Numbered from the stretch's first letter, positions 53,371 to 63,069 are shown. The stretch: DNA of 64,000 bases from an uncultured Lachnospiraceae bacterium (GCA_910577115.1 CAJTMC010000021.1:1-64000); one strand, 5' to 3'. Numbers and translations are program-made. Notes: a model not told the origin generated them from the letters alone.

Positions 53371-56277
53371 TTGAGAACCTACATCACAAGCATCAGCTTA
53401 AAGTACTATGTTATGCTGTCGCTGATTTTGATTATCCTGCTGCAAACCTCTGTATTTGCAGGCTTTCTTATCACAAGCGGCATGCCCGAAGACATGAATG
53501 AAAACACCTTTAAGGTACTTGACCGCACCGTTTCCGCAAGCGCTTTTTCACTGGAGAAATATTTTGGGGGCTTTGTCAATTTATCGGATTTTTATACTGC
53601 GGTTTCTGACCGCACGCTGGAAAACGCTTCTGCACTTGAGCTGAGCATTTCTGCATATCTGAATAACAGTGAAAACCGCAATCAGCTTTTGGCCGATATT
53701 ACGCCTGATGTGTTAGCTGCAATGCGTGCAACTTCTACAAGCGCATGCTTTGTGATACTTGAGGACGGTAATCATGGCACTGTTCATGACGCCGTTTATC
53801 TGACGGACCAAAATCCCTACAATACACCGAAAAATAATGCCGACATTTATGTGGCAATCGGTCCGACGCGGCTTTTATATGATTATGAGCTTACCCTTGA
53901 TTCCATGTGGAGCCAGACCTTAGAGACGGATATTGACTGTCCGTTTTATCAGACAGTTATTGACAGTGTGGCATCGTATCCGGAGCTGTCTGCCAGTGAT
54001 CTTGGTTATTTTTCCGTCTCAAATGCGATTCATGAAGAGGATAAGAACTGTCTTTTTTATACTGTTCCGCTGATTGACGAGCATCATAAGCCTTACGGCG
54101 TGATTGGCTTTGGTGTTAGTTTCAACTATCTCAAGTCCTGTCTGCCCGACCAAAACCTGCTGATAGATTCATATGGCACTTATCTTTTAGGCGTCACCGA
54201 AAATATGTCAAGAATTTCCAGCATTTATGTCGGCAATGATGACTATTATCCTGTACTGGCAAGCGGTGAACAGGTATCCGTATCCGTACATGATGCAAAA
54301 TACGGGATTTATGATATCAAGAACAACTCCCTTCCCACTCCTACCAGTGTCTGTATGAAACCGCTGCGGCTTTATACGGATCAATCGCCTTATTACAGGC
54401 AGCAATGGGTTTTATGCGGGGTAGTCGGTACGGATACGCTTTATGCGCCGTCCGATCATTTAAAGCTTGTGCTGGTTGGGGCTGTGTCCGTTGCGCTCCT
54501 TCTTGCAGTTGCGGGAACCTTTTTTATCACGCATCTCTTCATGCGCCCGATCCGCGTGCTGAGCCGCAGTATTCCGAAGCTGTCACCTGCAAACTCTGCG
54601 CTGCCAAAGACACGAATTACCGAATTTGATACGCTTGCAGATGCAATCAGCAATCAAAATGATTCTATTTACCGGCTTGGAAATAAAATGTCTGATATTA
54701 TTGATGTTGCGGGTATTTCGCTTGCCGTCTGTGAATTTAACGAATCAGAGGAGCGCATTTACTGTACGCACCAGCTTTTTGAAATTCTTGAAATTTCCGA
54801 TGAAGGCTGGGAGCACAATCATATTTTGAAGCCGATGCTTATGGGAAAGCTAAAGAAGCTGGAAGAATTTTTTGAGCCGAGTCATGAGACTGCCGACTTG
54901 TTCCGTTATCATCGCCCCGACTATGACGATAAGTGGCTGGATATCAAACAGCAGTCTACGGGTAAAAACACGCTTGTGATTATTTCCGACGTTACACAGA
55001 GTGTGCTTGAGAAGCAAAAGATTCTGCACGACCGCGATTACGATGCGCTCACAGGACTGTATAACCGCGGTGCGTTTGCACGTGAAATGAAATATATGAT
55101 TGACGAGGGACACTGTACAAACGGTCTGCTTTCTATTTGGGATCTTGACAGTTTGAAGTATACAAACGACACGTACGGGCATGAGGTTGGTGACCGGTAT
55201 ATCTGCACGCTTGCAGACCTTCTGAAACGCAGAATGCCCAAGAAGAGTATTTCGGCACGTCTTGCCGGCGATGAGTTTACAATGTTTTTATATGACGAGC
55301 CAAAGGAAACGCTGATTGCCACGTTGAAAGCGATTCACAGTGAGCTGATGCAGGAAACGCTGCTGCTTCCTGACGGTTTGGAACTGAATATGAGTGCTTC
55401 TGCCGGAATGGCATTTTACTCCGAGGACGGCACAAACTATCCGGATCTCCTAAAGTATGCGGACTTTGCAATGTATCAGATTAAGAAATCCTCTAAGGGA
55501 AGCATTAAGGCTTACAATAAAGAGAGCTATCTTAAGGATTACATTCTTGTTCAGGGTGTTGGCGAGCTGAACAGGCTGATTAAGTATGAATCAATTAAAT
55601 ATGTATATCAGCCTATTATTTCTCTGAAAAACGGTACGGTTTTTGCTTATGAAGCATTGATGCGCCCTATTTCCGATCTGCTTCGGAAGCCGGAGGAGCT
55701 TTTACGCGTGGCTCAGGTTGAGGCAAAGCTTGATAAAATTGAGCGTATCACATGGTTTCATGCATTAAAGAACTTTTTTGGTCAAGTTCGTGAAGACGAC
55801 AATGCACGTATTTTTATCAATTCCATACCGAATCAGCTTCTTGCCGATGACGAGTGGACGCTGATTGAAAAGATGTATGAAGAGAAGCTTGGCCGCGTTG
55901 TTATGGAGATTACGGAAAGTGTTAAGAGCGAGCTTGCTATTGACAAGAAAAAGCGCGCCTTCTGTGCAAAGTGGAATATTCCAATTGCACTTGATGATTA
56001 CGGTTCGGGGTATAGCAACAGTGATATGCTTGTATCCTTTGATTTCCACTTTGTCAAGCTGGATATGTCCCTGATTCGTGATATCCACAAAAATCCGTCC
56101 ACACAGTCACTTGTTCGCGGTATGATTGAATATTGTCATGAGAATTATATTATGGTGATTGCGGAAGGGATTGAGACGATGGAGGAGTATGAGACTGCGA
56201 AAGAGCTGGGGGCTGATTTTGGGCAAGGGTTTTATTTGGCGAAGCCTTCGGTTAGTCTTTACTCGCAGGATTTGTAA
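53371..56277 (+). CDS. Membrane GGDEF-EAL protein
   Basis: The 968-residue protein starts with a TTG after AGGAGG. It has a membrane helix at about 13-34, an extracytoplasmic sensory domain of about 330 residues (not recognised, Cache-like size), a second membrane helix at 366-387, a linker and PAS-like part, a GGDEF domain and an EAL domain. The GGDEF motif is AGDEF (632-636), a variant that can be active, and the DALTGLYNR and LDSLKYTND phrases are intact. The EAL domain keeps its key residues: EALMR (761-765), EITES (846-850), DDYG (875-878), EGIE (932-935) and Q952. So the phosphodiesterase is probably active and the cyclase uncertain. It would control c-di-GMP in response to the outer domain. 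Confidence 0.88.
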   Translation: MRTYITSISLKYYVMLSLILIILLQTSVFAGFLITSGMPEDMNENTFKVLDRTVSASAFSLEKYFGGFVNLSDFYTAVSDRTLENASALELSISAYLNNSENRNQLLADITPDVLAAMRATSTSACFVILEDGNHGTVHDAVYLTDQNPYNTPKNNADIYVAIGPTRLLYDYELTLDSMWSQTLETDIDCPFYQTVIDSVASYPELSASDLGYFSVSNAIHEEDKNCLFYTVPLIDEHHKPYGVIGFGVSFNYLKSCLPDQNLLIDSYGTYLLGVTENMSRISSIYVGNDDYYPVLASGEQVSVSVHDAKYGIYDIKNNSLPTPTSVCMKPLRLYTDQSPYYRQQWVLCGVVGTDTLYAPSDHLKLVLVGAVSVALLLAVAGTFFITHLFMRPIRVLSRSIPKLSPANSALPKTRITEFDTLADAISNQNDSIYRLGNKMSDIIDVAGISLAVCEFNESEERIYCTHQLFEILEISDEGWEHNHILKPMLMGKLKKLEEFFEPSHETADLFRYHRPDYDDKWLDIKQQSTGKNTLVIISDVTQSVLEKQKILHDRDYDALTGLYNRGAFAREMKYMIDEGHCTNGLLSIWDLDSLKYTNDTYGHEVGDRYICTLADLLKRRMPKKSISARLAGDEFTMFLYDEPKETLIATLKAIHSELMQETLLLPDGLELNMSASAGMAFYSEDGTNYPDLLKYADFAMYQIKKSSKGSIKAYNKESYLKDYILVQGVGELNRLIKYESIKYVYQPIISLKNGTVFAYEALMRPISDLLRKPEELLRVAQVEAKLDKIERITWFHALKNFFGQVREDDNARIFINSIPNQLLADDEWTLIEKMYEEKLGRVVMEITESVKSELAIDKKKRAFCAKWNIPIALDDYGSGYSNSDMLVSFDFHFVKLDMSLIRDIHKNPSTQSLVRGMIEYCHENYIMVIAEGIETMEEYETAKELGADFGQGFYLAKPSVSLYSQDL

Positions 56278-56318
56278 TTTTGTTTGTAATTGTAAATTTA
56301 TTTATAAATATTAAAAAA

Positions 56319-56351
56319 GTAAGGGGCGGATTGTCATCATCTGCCTCTTAC
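56319..56351 (-). terminator. Terminator of the surface-polymer operon
   Basis: A 12-bp stem (56319-56330 with 56340-56351, one mismatch) with a 9-base loop is followed by TTTTTTAAT on the minus strand, just past the dehydrogenase stop. It may also stop plus-strand transcripts of the GGDEF-EAL gene. Confidence 0.8.
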
Positions 56352-56361
56352 ATTAAGGGTT

Positions 56362-57414
56362 TCAATGTTCTATTTGTCCCATTATTTTAATGTAGTCTTC
56401 CTTTTTATTCCGCATGATTAGAAAGCCGCTTTCTGCCTCATGGAGTTTTAATTTATGTGAAATCAGTTGTTTTGGTGAAATCTTTTTCTGTGCCAGCCTG
56501 TCAAGTACATAGTGCCAGTCATCGTCGTTTTGATGTGTAAAGGACGAGTTCCATGTGCCCGTTATTGTGAGCTGGTTTCTTAGGATTTTCCAGTATACGG
56601 ATTGCTCCAGTGTCATGTCCGAATACGGGTTTCCAACGAGGCATATGTGTCCCATTGGCGCTGTTAAATTGACCGCCTGTGAATACGTTTCACTTCTTCC
56701 AACGCATTCAAAGAACATATCTGCCCCTGCCTGATTGGTATGCTGCATGATCCACTCGGAAACATTCTGGGTTTTGCTGTCACAGTAACAGCTTTCGTCC
56801 AGTCCAAGCGCCAGAACAGTGTTCCTTTGGAATTCCTTGTTTCCTACTGCCAAAATATTTTCTATGCCTGCATCTTTTAAAAACATCAAGAGCAGCATGC
56901 CGATTGTTCCGAGTCCTAAAATGACAGTCGTGTCATATTTATGTGGCTGTATCCTGCGCATCGCATGCACTGCCACTGCCATTGGCTCCAGCATCGCAGC
57001 TTCCTCATATGTTACATTTTCAGGCAGCTCTATCAGGTTCCATTCGGGAACTGCCGCATATTCCGCAAATCCGCCGTTCCTGCGCGAACCTAAATAACTG
57101 TAGCTGCGGCACAGTTCATAATGCCGTTTCTGACATGCAGCACACTTTCCGCATGGAATAAGCGGAAAAATTCCGACCCGCTTTCCAAGCCATTTTGCAT
57201 CGGCTCTTTCCCCTAATTTTACCACCTGACCGGAAAACTCATGTCCGGGTATCAGCGGATGCACATGGGCTCCTGTCTTATAAATTCTTGGAATATCCGA
57301 TCCGCAGATGCCCGCAGCCTTTACGGTAACAAGCACCCCGTCTTCCGCAGCGGAAGGCTTGTCCACTTCCTCAAAACGTATATCGCTTACATCATGCAAA
57401 ACCCATGCTTTCAT
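56362..57414 (-). CDS. Zinc-dependent medium-chain polyol dehydrogenase (TarJ-like)
   Basis: The 350-residue protein is a zinc MDR enzyme. The catalytic zinc ligands are Cys37 (GICGSD) and His58-Glu59 (PGHEF); the structural zinc is held by Cys88, Cys91, Cys94 and Cys102. The Rossmann motif GLGTIG is at 167-172. It resembles galactitol-1-phosphate and sorbitol dehydrogenases, and also TarJ, which makes ribitol-5-phosphate. Since an IspD/TarI-like gene and an epimerase-like gene lie upstream, a polyol phosphate role is preferred. The AAGGAG site is good. Confidence 0.75.
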   Translation of the reverse strand: MKAWVLHDVSDIRFEEVDKPSAAEDGVLVTVKAAGICGSDIPRIYKTGAHVHPLIPGHEFSGQVVKLGERADAKWLGKRVGIFPLIPCGKCAACQKRHYELCRSYSYLGSRRNGGFAEYAAVPEWNLIELPENVTYEEAAMLEPMAVAVHAMRRIQPHKYDTTVILGLGTIGMLLLMFLKDAGIENILAVGNKEFQRNTVLALGLDESCYCDSKTQNVSEWIMQHTNQAGADMFFECVGRSETYSQAVNLTAPMGHICLVGNPYSDMTLEQSVYWKILRNQLTITGTWNSSFTHQNDDDWHYVLDRLAQKKISPKQLISHKLKLHEAESGFLIMRNKKEDYIKIMGQIEH

Positions 57415-57438
57415 CTGCTGCTCCTTTTAACATTTCCG

Positions 57439-57593
57439 TTTCTTAAATATTTTGTGCTTTCCCAGTGTAGTAAGATAATTGCGCCCGATTTGGCAATACA
57501 TATTTCTTAAATATTTTGTGCCCTCCCAGCCCGCGTGCCGGACGGACAGCCCTGATTTTATTAACGTTTCCTTAACGTTTTGTTCTCTCCCTG
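57439..57593 (-). repeat. Three 27-bp repeats at 64-bp period
   Basis: A 27-bp sequence at 57439-57465 recurs at 57503-57529 with two mismatches and, in a much weaker form, at 57567-57593. The spacing is exactly 64 bases each time, and the 37-base spacers are unrelated. They fill the gap between the cytidylyltransferase stop and the dehydrogenase start. Confidence 0.75.
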
Positions 57594-57597
57594 TTCT

Positions 57598-58311
57598 TTA
57601 TTTACGAAGTGTCCTGCGGTTTGTTTTTATAATGTCCCTGAAACGCTCCAAATCTTCCTTTGTTGTTATCTTAAAATTTCCCTCGTCCCCCGGTATCATG
57701 ACCATATCCATTCCTGCCATTACCGCGGGCTCCGTCGAGCCGTTTATTGTTAATATTTTATCAGGACACAGCCGCCTGTTTGCCTCATGGTATGCCCCTA
57801 TCCGGAATGCCTCCGGCGCCTGTCCCGCATAAATCTCGCTCCGTTTTACCAGCGCGCTGATTTTCTTCCCGTCCGCGCTCTGGTATACCGTATCTTTCAT
57901 CGGGAGGACCGGCACTGCCCCGTCATGACCCTGTACCGCTTCCAAACAGTCCGTTATCATCTGCGCCGAGAGCAGAGGCCTTGCCGCGTCATGTACCAGC
58001 ACAACATCCGAATCGTCCGCATAACCCCTGATATCTGCTAATCCGTTATAAATGGAAAACTGCCTGTTCTCTCCCGGAGTTGAAAATCCCCGAAATTTCT
58101 CATTCCTGTCATATTTTTTCAGGCTTTCCCATACTGTTTCCCGCCACTGCAATGCCGCCACAATCTGTATCCCGTCAATCATTCCATGACAGGACAGCTG
58201 CTCAATGCAGTAGGAAATGACAGGTCTGTCATATACTTCTATATACTGTTTCGGAATGTCCATCCCGAGGCGGGTTCCGGTTCCGCCCGATAAGATTAAT
58301 GCAACCGCCAT
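57598..58311 (-). CDS. IspD/TarI-type cytidylyltransferase
   Basis: The enzyme moves CMP from CTP onto a sugar or polyol phosphate. The 237-residue protein contains GGTGTR (9-14), PKQ (20-22), VHDAARP (106-112), QAPEAF and NFKITTKEDL near the end. These mark both IspD (methylerythritol phosphate) and TarI (ribitol-5-phosphate). The neighbours (dehydrogenase, epimerase-like protein and TagF-like transferase) favour a CDP-polyol for surface polymers, so TarI-like use is inferred. It lies 32 bases after the epimerase-like gene. Confidence 0.8.
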   Translation of the reverse strand: MAVALILSGGTGTRLGMDIPKQYIEVYDRPVISYCIEQLSCHGMIDGIQIVAALQWRETVWESLKKYDRNEKFRGFSTPGENRQFSIYNGLADIRGYADDSDVVLVHDAARPLLSAQMITDCLEAVQGHDGAVPVLPMKDTVYQSADGKKISALVKRSEIYAGQAPEAFRIGAYHEANRRLCPDKILTINGSTEPAVMAGMDMVMIPGDEGNFKITTKEDLERFRDIIKTNRRTLRK

Positions 58312-58343
58312 TTACCGTGCCCCCTGTCCTGTCCCAGATAATA

Positions 58344-59012
58344 TCAGATATCATCACAGTAGTGATGGATTTCGTGGATAATATCCCCATATGGTCTGTT
58401 CTTGCCAAACAGGAGCGTTGTTCCAAGCACAAAGCCGTCTATCCCCTTTGGCGCAAACTTTAAAATCTTGTCCGCACTGCACGCCCCGTCCCAGTATGCC
58501 TTAAATCCCATTTCTTCCTTTAAAAGCAGCAGCTTGTCAATCTTCTTCCCGACATACGGCATGTACATCTGCCCCGCATTTCCGGGATTTACGGTCATGA
58601 CAAGGACCTTTTTTACAATGCGGAGCATTTCGTATACCGTTTCAATGCTTGTCCCCGGATTAATTGCTATGCCCGGTATCATCCCCGCATTTATGATTTT
58701 CTGCAGCGTCGTTGACGGATGATATTCCGCTTCGGGGTGAATGTACACTGTATCGCCCTTCCTCAGATTTTTCAGAAAAATCTCCACGCGGTTGTTTGGG
58801 TGCTCTATCATCAGATGCACGTCAAGCGGCTTTTTTGTCGCGCCTGCTATGTACTTCATGTCGTTTAAGGACATGGCGAAATTCGGTACAAACCTGCCGT
58901 CCATGATGTCAATGTGGAACGAGTCAATGCCGCCCTCGTCCAGCTCCCTTATTTCCTTCTCCAGATTGCCGTAATTGGCACACATCAGTGATGCCGTAAG
59001 TTCAAAACCCAT
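58344..59012 (-). CDS. Ribulose-phosphate 3-epimerase-like protein
   Basis: The 222-residue protein is of the Rpe family TIM barrel. The metal-binding residues are present: His33 and Asp35 (SFHIDIMDG), His66 (DVHLMI) and Asp175 (YWDGACS). The usual GGV/GGQ features are altered: VNPGNAGQMY replaces the common VNPGFGGQ, and YWDGACS replaces VDGG. It could supply ribulose-5-phosphate or an allied ketose phosphate for the CDP-polyol pathway, or act on another sugar phosphate. The position before the cytidylyltransferase supports a dedicated role, not the housekeeping pentose phosphate enzyme. Confidence 0.8.
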   Translation of the reverse strand: MGFELTASLMCANYGNLEKEIRELDEGGIDSFHIDIMDGRFVPNFAMSLNDMKYIAGATKKPLDVHLMIEHPNNRVEIFLKNLRKGDTVYIHPEAEYHPSTTLQKIINAGMIPGIAINPGTSIETVYEMLRIVKKVLVMTVNPGNAGQMYMPYVGKKIDKLLLLKEEMGFKAYWDGACSADKILKFAPKGIDGFVLGTTLLFGKNRPYGDIIHEIHHYCDDI

Positions 59013-59035
59013 AACTGTTCTCCTGTTGTTTTTAT

Positions 59036-60571
59036 CTATATCCGCAGGGCCTCTGAAATCCTCCTGCAGCTGTTGCCGTCCTGATATTTATGCATTTGGG
59101 ACGTTAATTTTCGGCGCTTTTCTTTTGTAGTATCCGTATCCCTGCCGATTTCTTTTATAAAACGGCACATGTCCTCAAAAGAAAACAGCTCCATGCCCGG
59201 AAGCCATTCCCTGATATTTTCAAATACAAATCCCCGGCTATGCCCATACTCCTCCACATCATCCAGCGTAAATGCAATCGGCCTGTCCAAAATCATGTAG
59301 TCAACCGCCGCGGAGGAGTAATCGCTGATTAATGCATCCGCATGCCCCAGAAGCTGGTTAATCTGTATGTCCTTCTCGGCAAGCTGTCCGTTATCCAGCA
59401 TGACAATGTTTTCCATGTCTATACTGCCTGTTTTTTCCCTGTCCTGAAAAGGATGCAGCTTCAATATCAGAACAATCCCCATGCCCTTAAGCAGCCCGTC
59501 CAGATGCACAAGCATCTCATGGGTGCAGACAACGGGCAGCCCTGTCTGACCGCCAAGTTCATATTCGTTCAGATTTTGAAGCTGCTGCTTTGCCATGCGG
59601 AAAGTGGGCAGCCAGAATATGTATTTTTGCGCTTCGGGAATTCCCAGCCTGTCCTTCCAGTCCATAACGGGATGAAACAGCCAGTCCTGTTTTGCATATC
59701 CGGTCACGAGAACCTGATCTTCCCTGAGTCCGTATATATCCTGATGTATTTTGGAATACAGGTCACTGATTACGGTTGTATATTCATACCGTCTTTCGCA
59801 GCGCACAAAGTTTACCCTTGTCTTAAAACCGCATCCGTGCCAGAGCTGTATGCGTGTCTGATCCTTACGGCAGTTTCTTGCAAAACCGTACGCATCCGTA
59901 AAAAAGATGTACTTTGCAAGGCAGAGCGCATGATAGTAACGGTCACGCTCCTTTTGGTTTTCAGAAACCGACCATTCGTATGATAAAAATTTCACATTTT
60001 TGGCATTATAATGTCCTTCCCATTCATCGGGATTTTTTACAAGCCATATCAGTTCATATTTTTCGTTATATCCGTTTTGAAGCATATATTCAAAAAGCGC
60101 CCTGGCGTTATCCGCAAAGTCCATGCCTTTCACGTAGGAAGACGCATGGGGACCGCTGCGGAAAAGAATAATGGATTTAAGCGGTGTTTCCTTATACAGT
60201 TTCCTGTATTCGAGTTCATACCCTGTTTCTTTATTGACAAAATAATAAACCGTATCCGCCGATGCTTTCAGCAGGGGCATGCTGCACAGCTTTTCATATG
60301 CTTCGATAAAATAATCGCTTGTTATCAGAATTGCCGTATTGGGTATATCCAAGCTTTCAAAATACCCAGTCCCGCATACCTCAATGTTTCTTCCGTTAAG
60401 ACTGTGCATTCCCTGATTGCGCACATTTACGTCAACAATCTTATCAATCTTTTCTGCCACATCATAAGCCGCACACAGTTCTTCCATATATGATGCAGAG
60501 TATTCAAAACAGCATATTTTTTTGCCATACAGATTTTTAACATTATCCTCTGTAAGCCTGCAAAGCTTCAT
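59036..60571 (-). CDS. CDP-glycerol/ribitol glycerophosphotransferase (TagF/TarL-like) with N-terminal accessory domain
   Basis: The 511-residue protein has a C-terminal glycerophosphotransferase domain with LWHGCGFK (catalytic His), KLHPFQD, and SDYSSAAVDYMILDRP, the three signature regions of teichoic-acid polymerases. The first 140 residues are a Rossmann-like accessory domain (GKKICCFEYSASYMEELC) that resembles those in the neighbouring proteins. It probably adds polyol phosphate units from a CDP-polyol. It overlaps the upstream gene by ATGA and precedes the epimerase-like gene by 23 bases. Confidence 0.85.
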   Translation of the reverse strand: MKLCRLTEDNVKNLYGKKICCFEYSASYMEELCAAYDVAEKIDKIVDVNVRNQGMHSLNGRNIEVCGTGYFESLDIPNTAILITSDYFIEAYEKLCSMPLLKASADTVYYFVNKETGYELEYRKLYKETPLKSIILFRSGPHASSYVKGMDFADNARALFEYMLQNGYNEKYELIWLVKNPDEWEGHYNAKNVKFLSYEWSVSENQKERDRYYHALCLAKYIFFTDAYGFARNCRKDQTRIQLWHGCGFKTRVNFVRCERRYEYTTVISDLYSKIHQDIYGLREDQVLVTGYAKQDWLFHPVMDWKDRLGIPEAQKYIFWLPTFRMAKQQLQNLNEYELGGQTGLPVVCTHEMLVHLDGLLKGMGIVLILKLHPFQDREKTGSIDMENIVMLDNGQLAEKDIQINQLLGHADALISDYSSAAVDYMILDRPIAFTLDDVEEYGHSRGFVFENIREWLPGMELFSFEDMCRFIKEIGRDTDTTKEKRRKLTSQMHKYQDGNSCRRISEALRI

Positions 60572-61737
60572 TCGTATTCTCCCTTATCTATCATTTTAAC
60601 ATGCTCATATTTCCCGTTGTTCATAATCTGGGCGCAAATACTTCCCGTACAGATACCCGCCAAAAGGCAGTCACACCTTGATAAAAGTTCTATTGTAATT
60701 AAATATTCAATCCCCCTTAAATATCTGTCATGCTCTCTTTCAAAGTTAATATTTGCCAACCATGTTTGTCCCGTATCCGCAAACCGTTTCTGGTCTGTGC
60801 AACTCAGTATTTCTCCAAATTCAGCCTTCAGCCGCCTAGCCGCCCCGGCATCCTCCGTGCTCAGAAATATCCGCTCACACTCCCATTCCTCCATATATTT
60901 ATGTATTAAAGAAATCATCTCATCAATTGTCGGCTGGACAGGGTGATTTTTTAATTTTAATGCACTCATGTCAGAACCTCTGAAAAGCACGCCTAACGTT
61001 TTTTTTGTTTGGTCAATATTCCTTCTATACGCTTTCCGTGCTGCCTCCGCGGTTTCCTTATTATAACGGATATATTTTTGATAAAGCATACTCATCTGTT
61101 TTATATTATATTTCTGTTCATAATTTCCTTTATAACAGTTATCATCATATCCAAGTATCACATTTTTGCTTTGATATACTTCCGCAAGCGAATATTCCGA
61201 AAGAGGGGCATAATAGTATTCCCACGCATTTTCAACGCCAATTTTGTCATCATCTAAATACTGGTTTTGAAAATTCTGCATATCGACAACAGGTATGCAG
61301 TCGTTCTTCTCAACAAAATCCATCTGCTCTAAAAATGCAAACAAAAATGAAAACAATCCATCCCTAAGATGTATCGGATGTGAAAAAAGGTAAAATGTCT
61401 TATCCTTATTCATACTGCCGAAACTATATGTAAATAACATCCTGCACCACTGTATCCGTCTTAAGACCTTTTCCCGTGGCAGCCCCTTTGTTTCCACCAG
61501 CTGTCTGCTAATCTCGTCGTCGTACACGCTTGTAATCAAAATGTAATCATATTCCAAGCTGCATAGTTTTTCCGGATATACAAACGGGATTCCCAGCTTG
61601 TCCGCTGTATCTGCTTTTTCGGTATTGCTGTCGGAACAGCCCATAATATGAAAACGCATTCTGATATAGTCAATCATGTCCCAAACGGTATTTCCCAAAC
61701 CATATATAATTACATCCCGCTTTCCTGCCTGCTCCAT
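60568..61737 (-). CDS. Fusion of Rossmann-like domain and fucosyltransferase-like domain
   Basis: The 389-residue protein starts with VIIYGLGNTVWDMIDYI, a nucleotide-binding GxGxxxW-type Rossmann-like domain of about 100 residues. The C-terminal part resembles GT23/O-fucosyltransferase-like transferases through GVLFRGSDMSALKL and FLSTEDAGAARRL (the arginine and acidic positions of GDP-sugar transferases). The exact activity is uncertain. It lies 84 bases after the GT-D gene and overlaps the TagF-like gene by four bases. Confidence 0.6.
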   Translation of the reverse strand: MEQAGKRDVIIYGLGNTVWDMIDYIRMRFHIMGCSDSNTEKADTADKLGIPFVYPEKLCSLEYDYILITSVYDDEISRQLVETKGLPREKVLRRIQWCRMLFTYSFGSMNKDKTFYLFSHPIHLRDGLFSFLFAFLEQMDFVEKNDCIPVVDMQNFQNQYLDDDKIGVENAWEYYYAPLSEYSLAEVYQSKNVILGYDDNCYKGNYEQKYNIKQMSMLYQKYIRYNKETAEAARKAYRRNIDQTKKTLGVLFRGSDMSALKLKNHPVQPTIDEMISLIHKYMEEWECERIFLSTEDAGAARRLKAEFGEILSCTDQKRFADTGQTWLANINFEREHDRYLRGIEYLITIELLSRCDCLLAGICTGSICAQIMNNGKYEHVKMIDKGEYE

Positions 61738-61821
61738 AAATTCCCCCCCTGTCCATCAATTCTCCAAAACGGACACAAAAAAATTCCGCTTCCCTGTATA
61801 TATCCGTCATCTGTTAATACA

Positions 61822-63069
61822 TCATGCGAGATTACACACAATCTCCTTTTCATACTCCTCCCGCAGATGTTCCGGCAAATCACCGACCTGGTTGCCGCGG
61901 TAAATTTCATTCACATATTTATACGGGATTTTATGTCTTTCCTTTGCTGCCGAACAATACCATTCATACTCAAGATCAAGATGTCCTATATCAACCGCCC
62001 ATAGTCCGCTGCGTGCCAAATCATATGCCAGAACAGTGGCTGTAGCGCCTAAGGCAATTAACACCAGTTCATCTTTTGCTACTTTTTTCACATACTCTAA
62101 TATTGCATCATACTTACTAAACGCATTTTCATTTGGCGCTATCACCCTCTTGACAGAACGCGCCCCGTCAAGCAGGTCATTGCCTACTCCCATTCTGGTC
62201 TGGTTCCCTTCTACAATAATGATATCCCGTCCTTTCCATATCTCCTTCAATGCATCAAAACGCTTTCTCGCTTTTTCTTTGTCCTTATCTTTATGCATAA
62301 TATATGGACGTGATAAATAAGCATCATAATATGTCTTTTCCAAGTCTAATAAGTCCATGTGTTCATGCCTGACCTGCGGGCTCAAATATGCCCTGATGTC
62401 TTCTGCCGCCTCCTGTGTATACTTATCCAAAGAGCCGTAATTGTCTGCAATTGCTATAATAATATTCTCATCTTTACACCGGATAATTTCTTTTAATCGG
62501 TCTGCCAGTTCCCTGCTTACCTGTTGATATCTGGCTCTTTTCTTCATCTGCATTAGTTCAAACTCATAATCCCCAAACCGTGCAAGTGATTTATGCTCCT
62601 TGCAAATCAATTCCACTGCTTCTTTTGCCGGCAGAATTTTCGGATAAACTATATTTTCTGTATTTCTTGTATCCCCTAACTCATATATGAGGTTCTGGCT
62701 GTAAGGACGCACTTTTTTCTCAAACTCAAACAGCATTGCCTCAAACTTCCAGCCGTTTCTCTGCAGGACACTCCAATAATCTTCTATAACTGTTTCATTA
62801 AAAGAAAAAAAATGAATAATCTTATCCCGTCCTATTCCCAATCCCAACAACTGCTCATCAATATACTTGTATCTCATAACAGACACTATAATGTAATCAA
62901 AATCTTTCTCAATTTCTTGTGGCAGCAGCACTTTTTTCCCATCAATACCATCTTTATACAAATATGCTTCATTATCAACATATCCAAGCAGTTCTACGCC
63001 GCCCTCCACTAAATTTTCCTTTACAATTTCCTTGCCTTTACCTACACCAAATATGTATATTTTTTTCAT
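61822..63069 (-). CDS. GT-D-type (DUF1792) glycosyltransferase with N-terminal Rossmann-like domain
   Basis: The 415-residue protein has an N-terminal accessory domain (MKKIYIFGVGKGKEIVKENL) and a C-terminal DUF1792 domain of the GT-D fold, recognised by the D-x-E motif in ARFGDYEFELM and the phrases RMGVGNDLLDGA and LIALGATATVLAYDL. The known DUF1792 member is dGT1 of the Fap1 adhesin glycosylation locus, which adds glucose; the substrate here is unknown. A GGAG site precedes the ATG. It lies 12 bases downstream of the partial GT2 gene. Confidence 0.75.
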   Translation of the reverse strand: MKKIYIFGVGKGKEIVKENLVEGGVELLGYVDNEAYLYKDGIDGKKVLLPQEIEKDFDYIIVSVMRYKYIDEQLLGLGIGRDKIIHFFSFNETVIEDYWSVLQRNGWKFEAMLFEFEKKVRPYSQNLIYELGDTRNTENIVYPKILPAKEAVELICKEHKSLARFGDYEFELMQMKKRARYQQVSRELADRLKEIIRCKDENIIIAIADNYGSLDKYTQEAAEDIRAYLSPQVRHEHMDLLDLEKTYYDAYLSRPYIMHKDKDKEKARKRFDALKEIWKGRDIIIVEGNQTRMGVGNDLLDGARSVKRVIAPNENAFSKYDAILEYVKKVAKDELVLIALGATATVLAYDLARSGLWAVDIGHLDLEYEWYCSAAKERHKIPYKYVNEIYRGNQVGDLPEHLREEYEKEIVCNLA

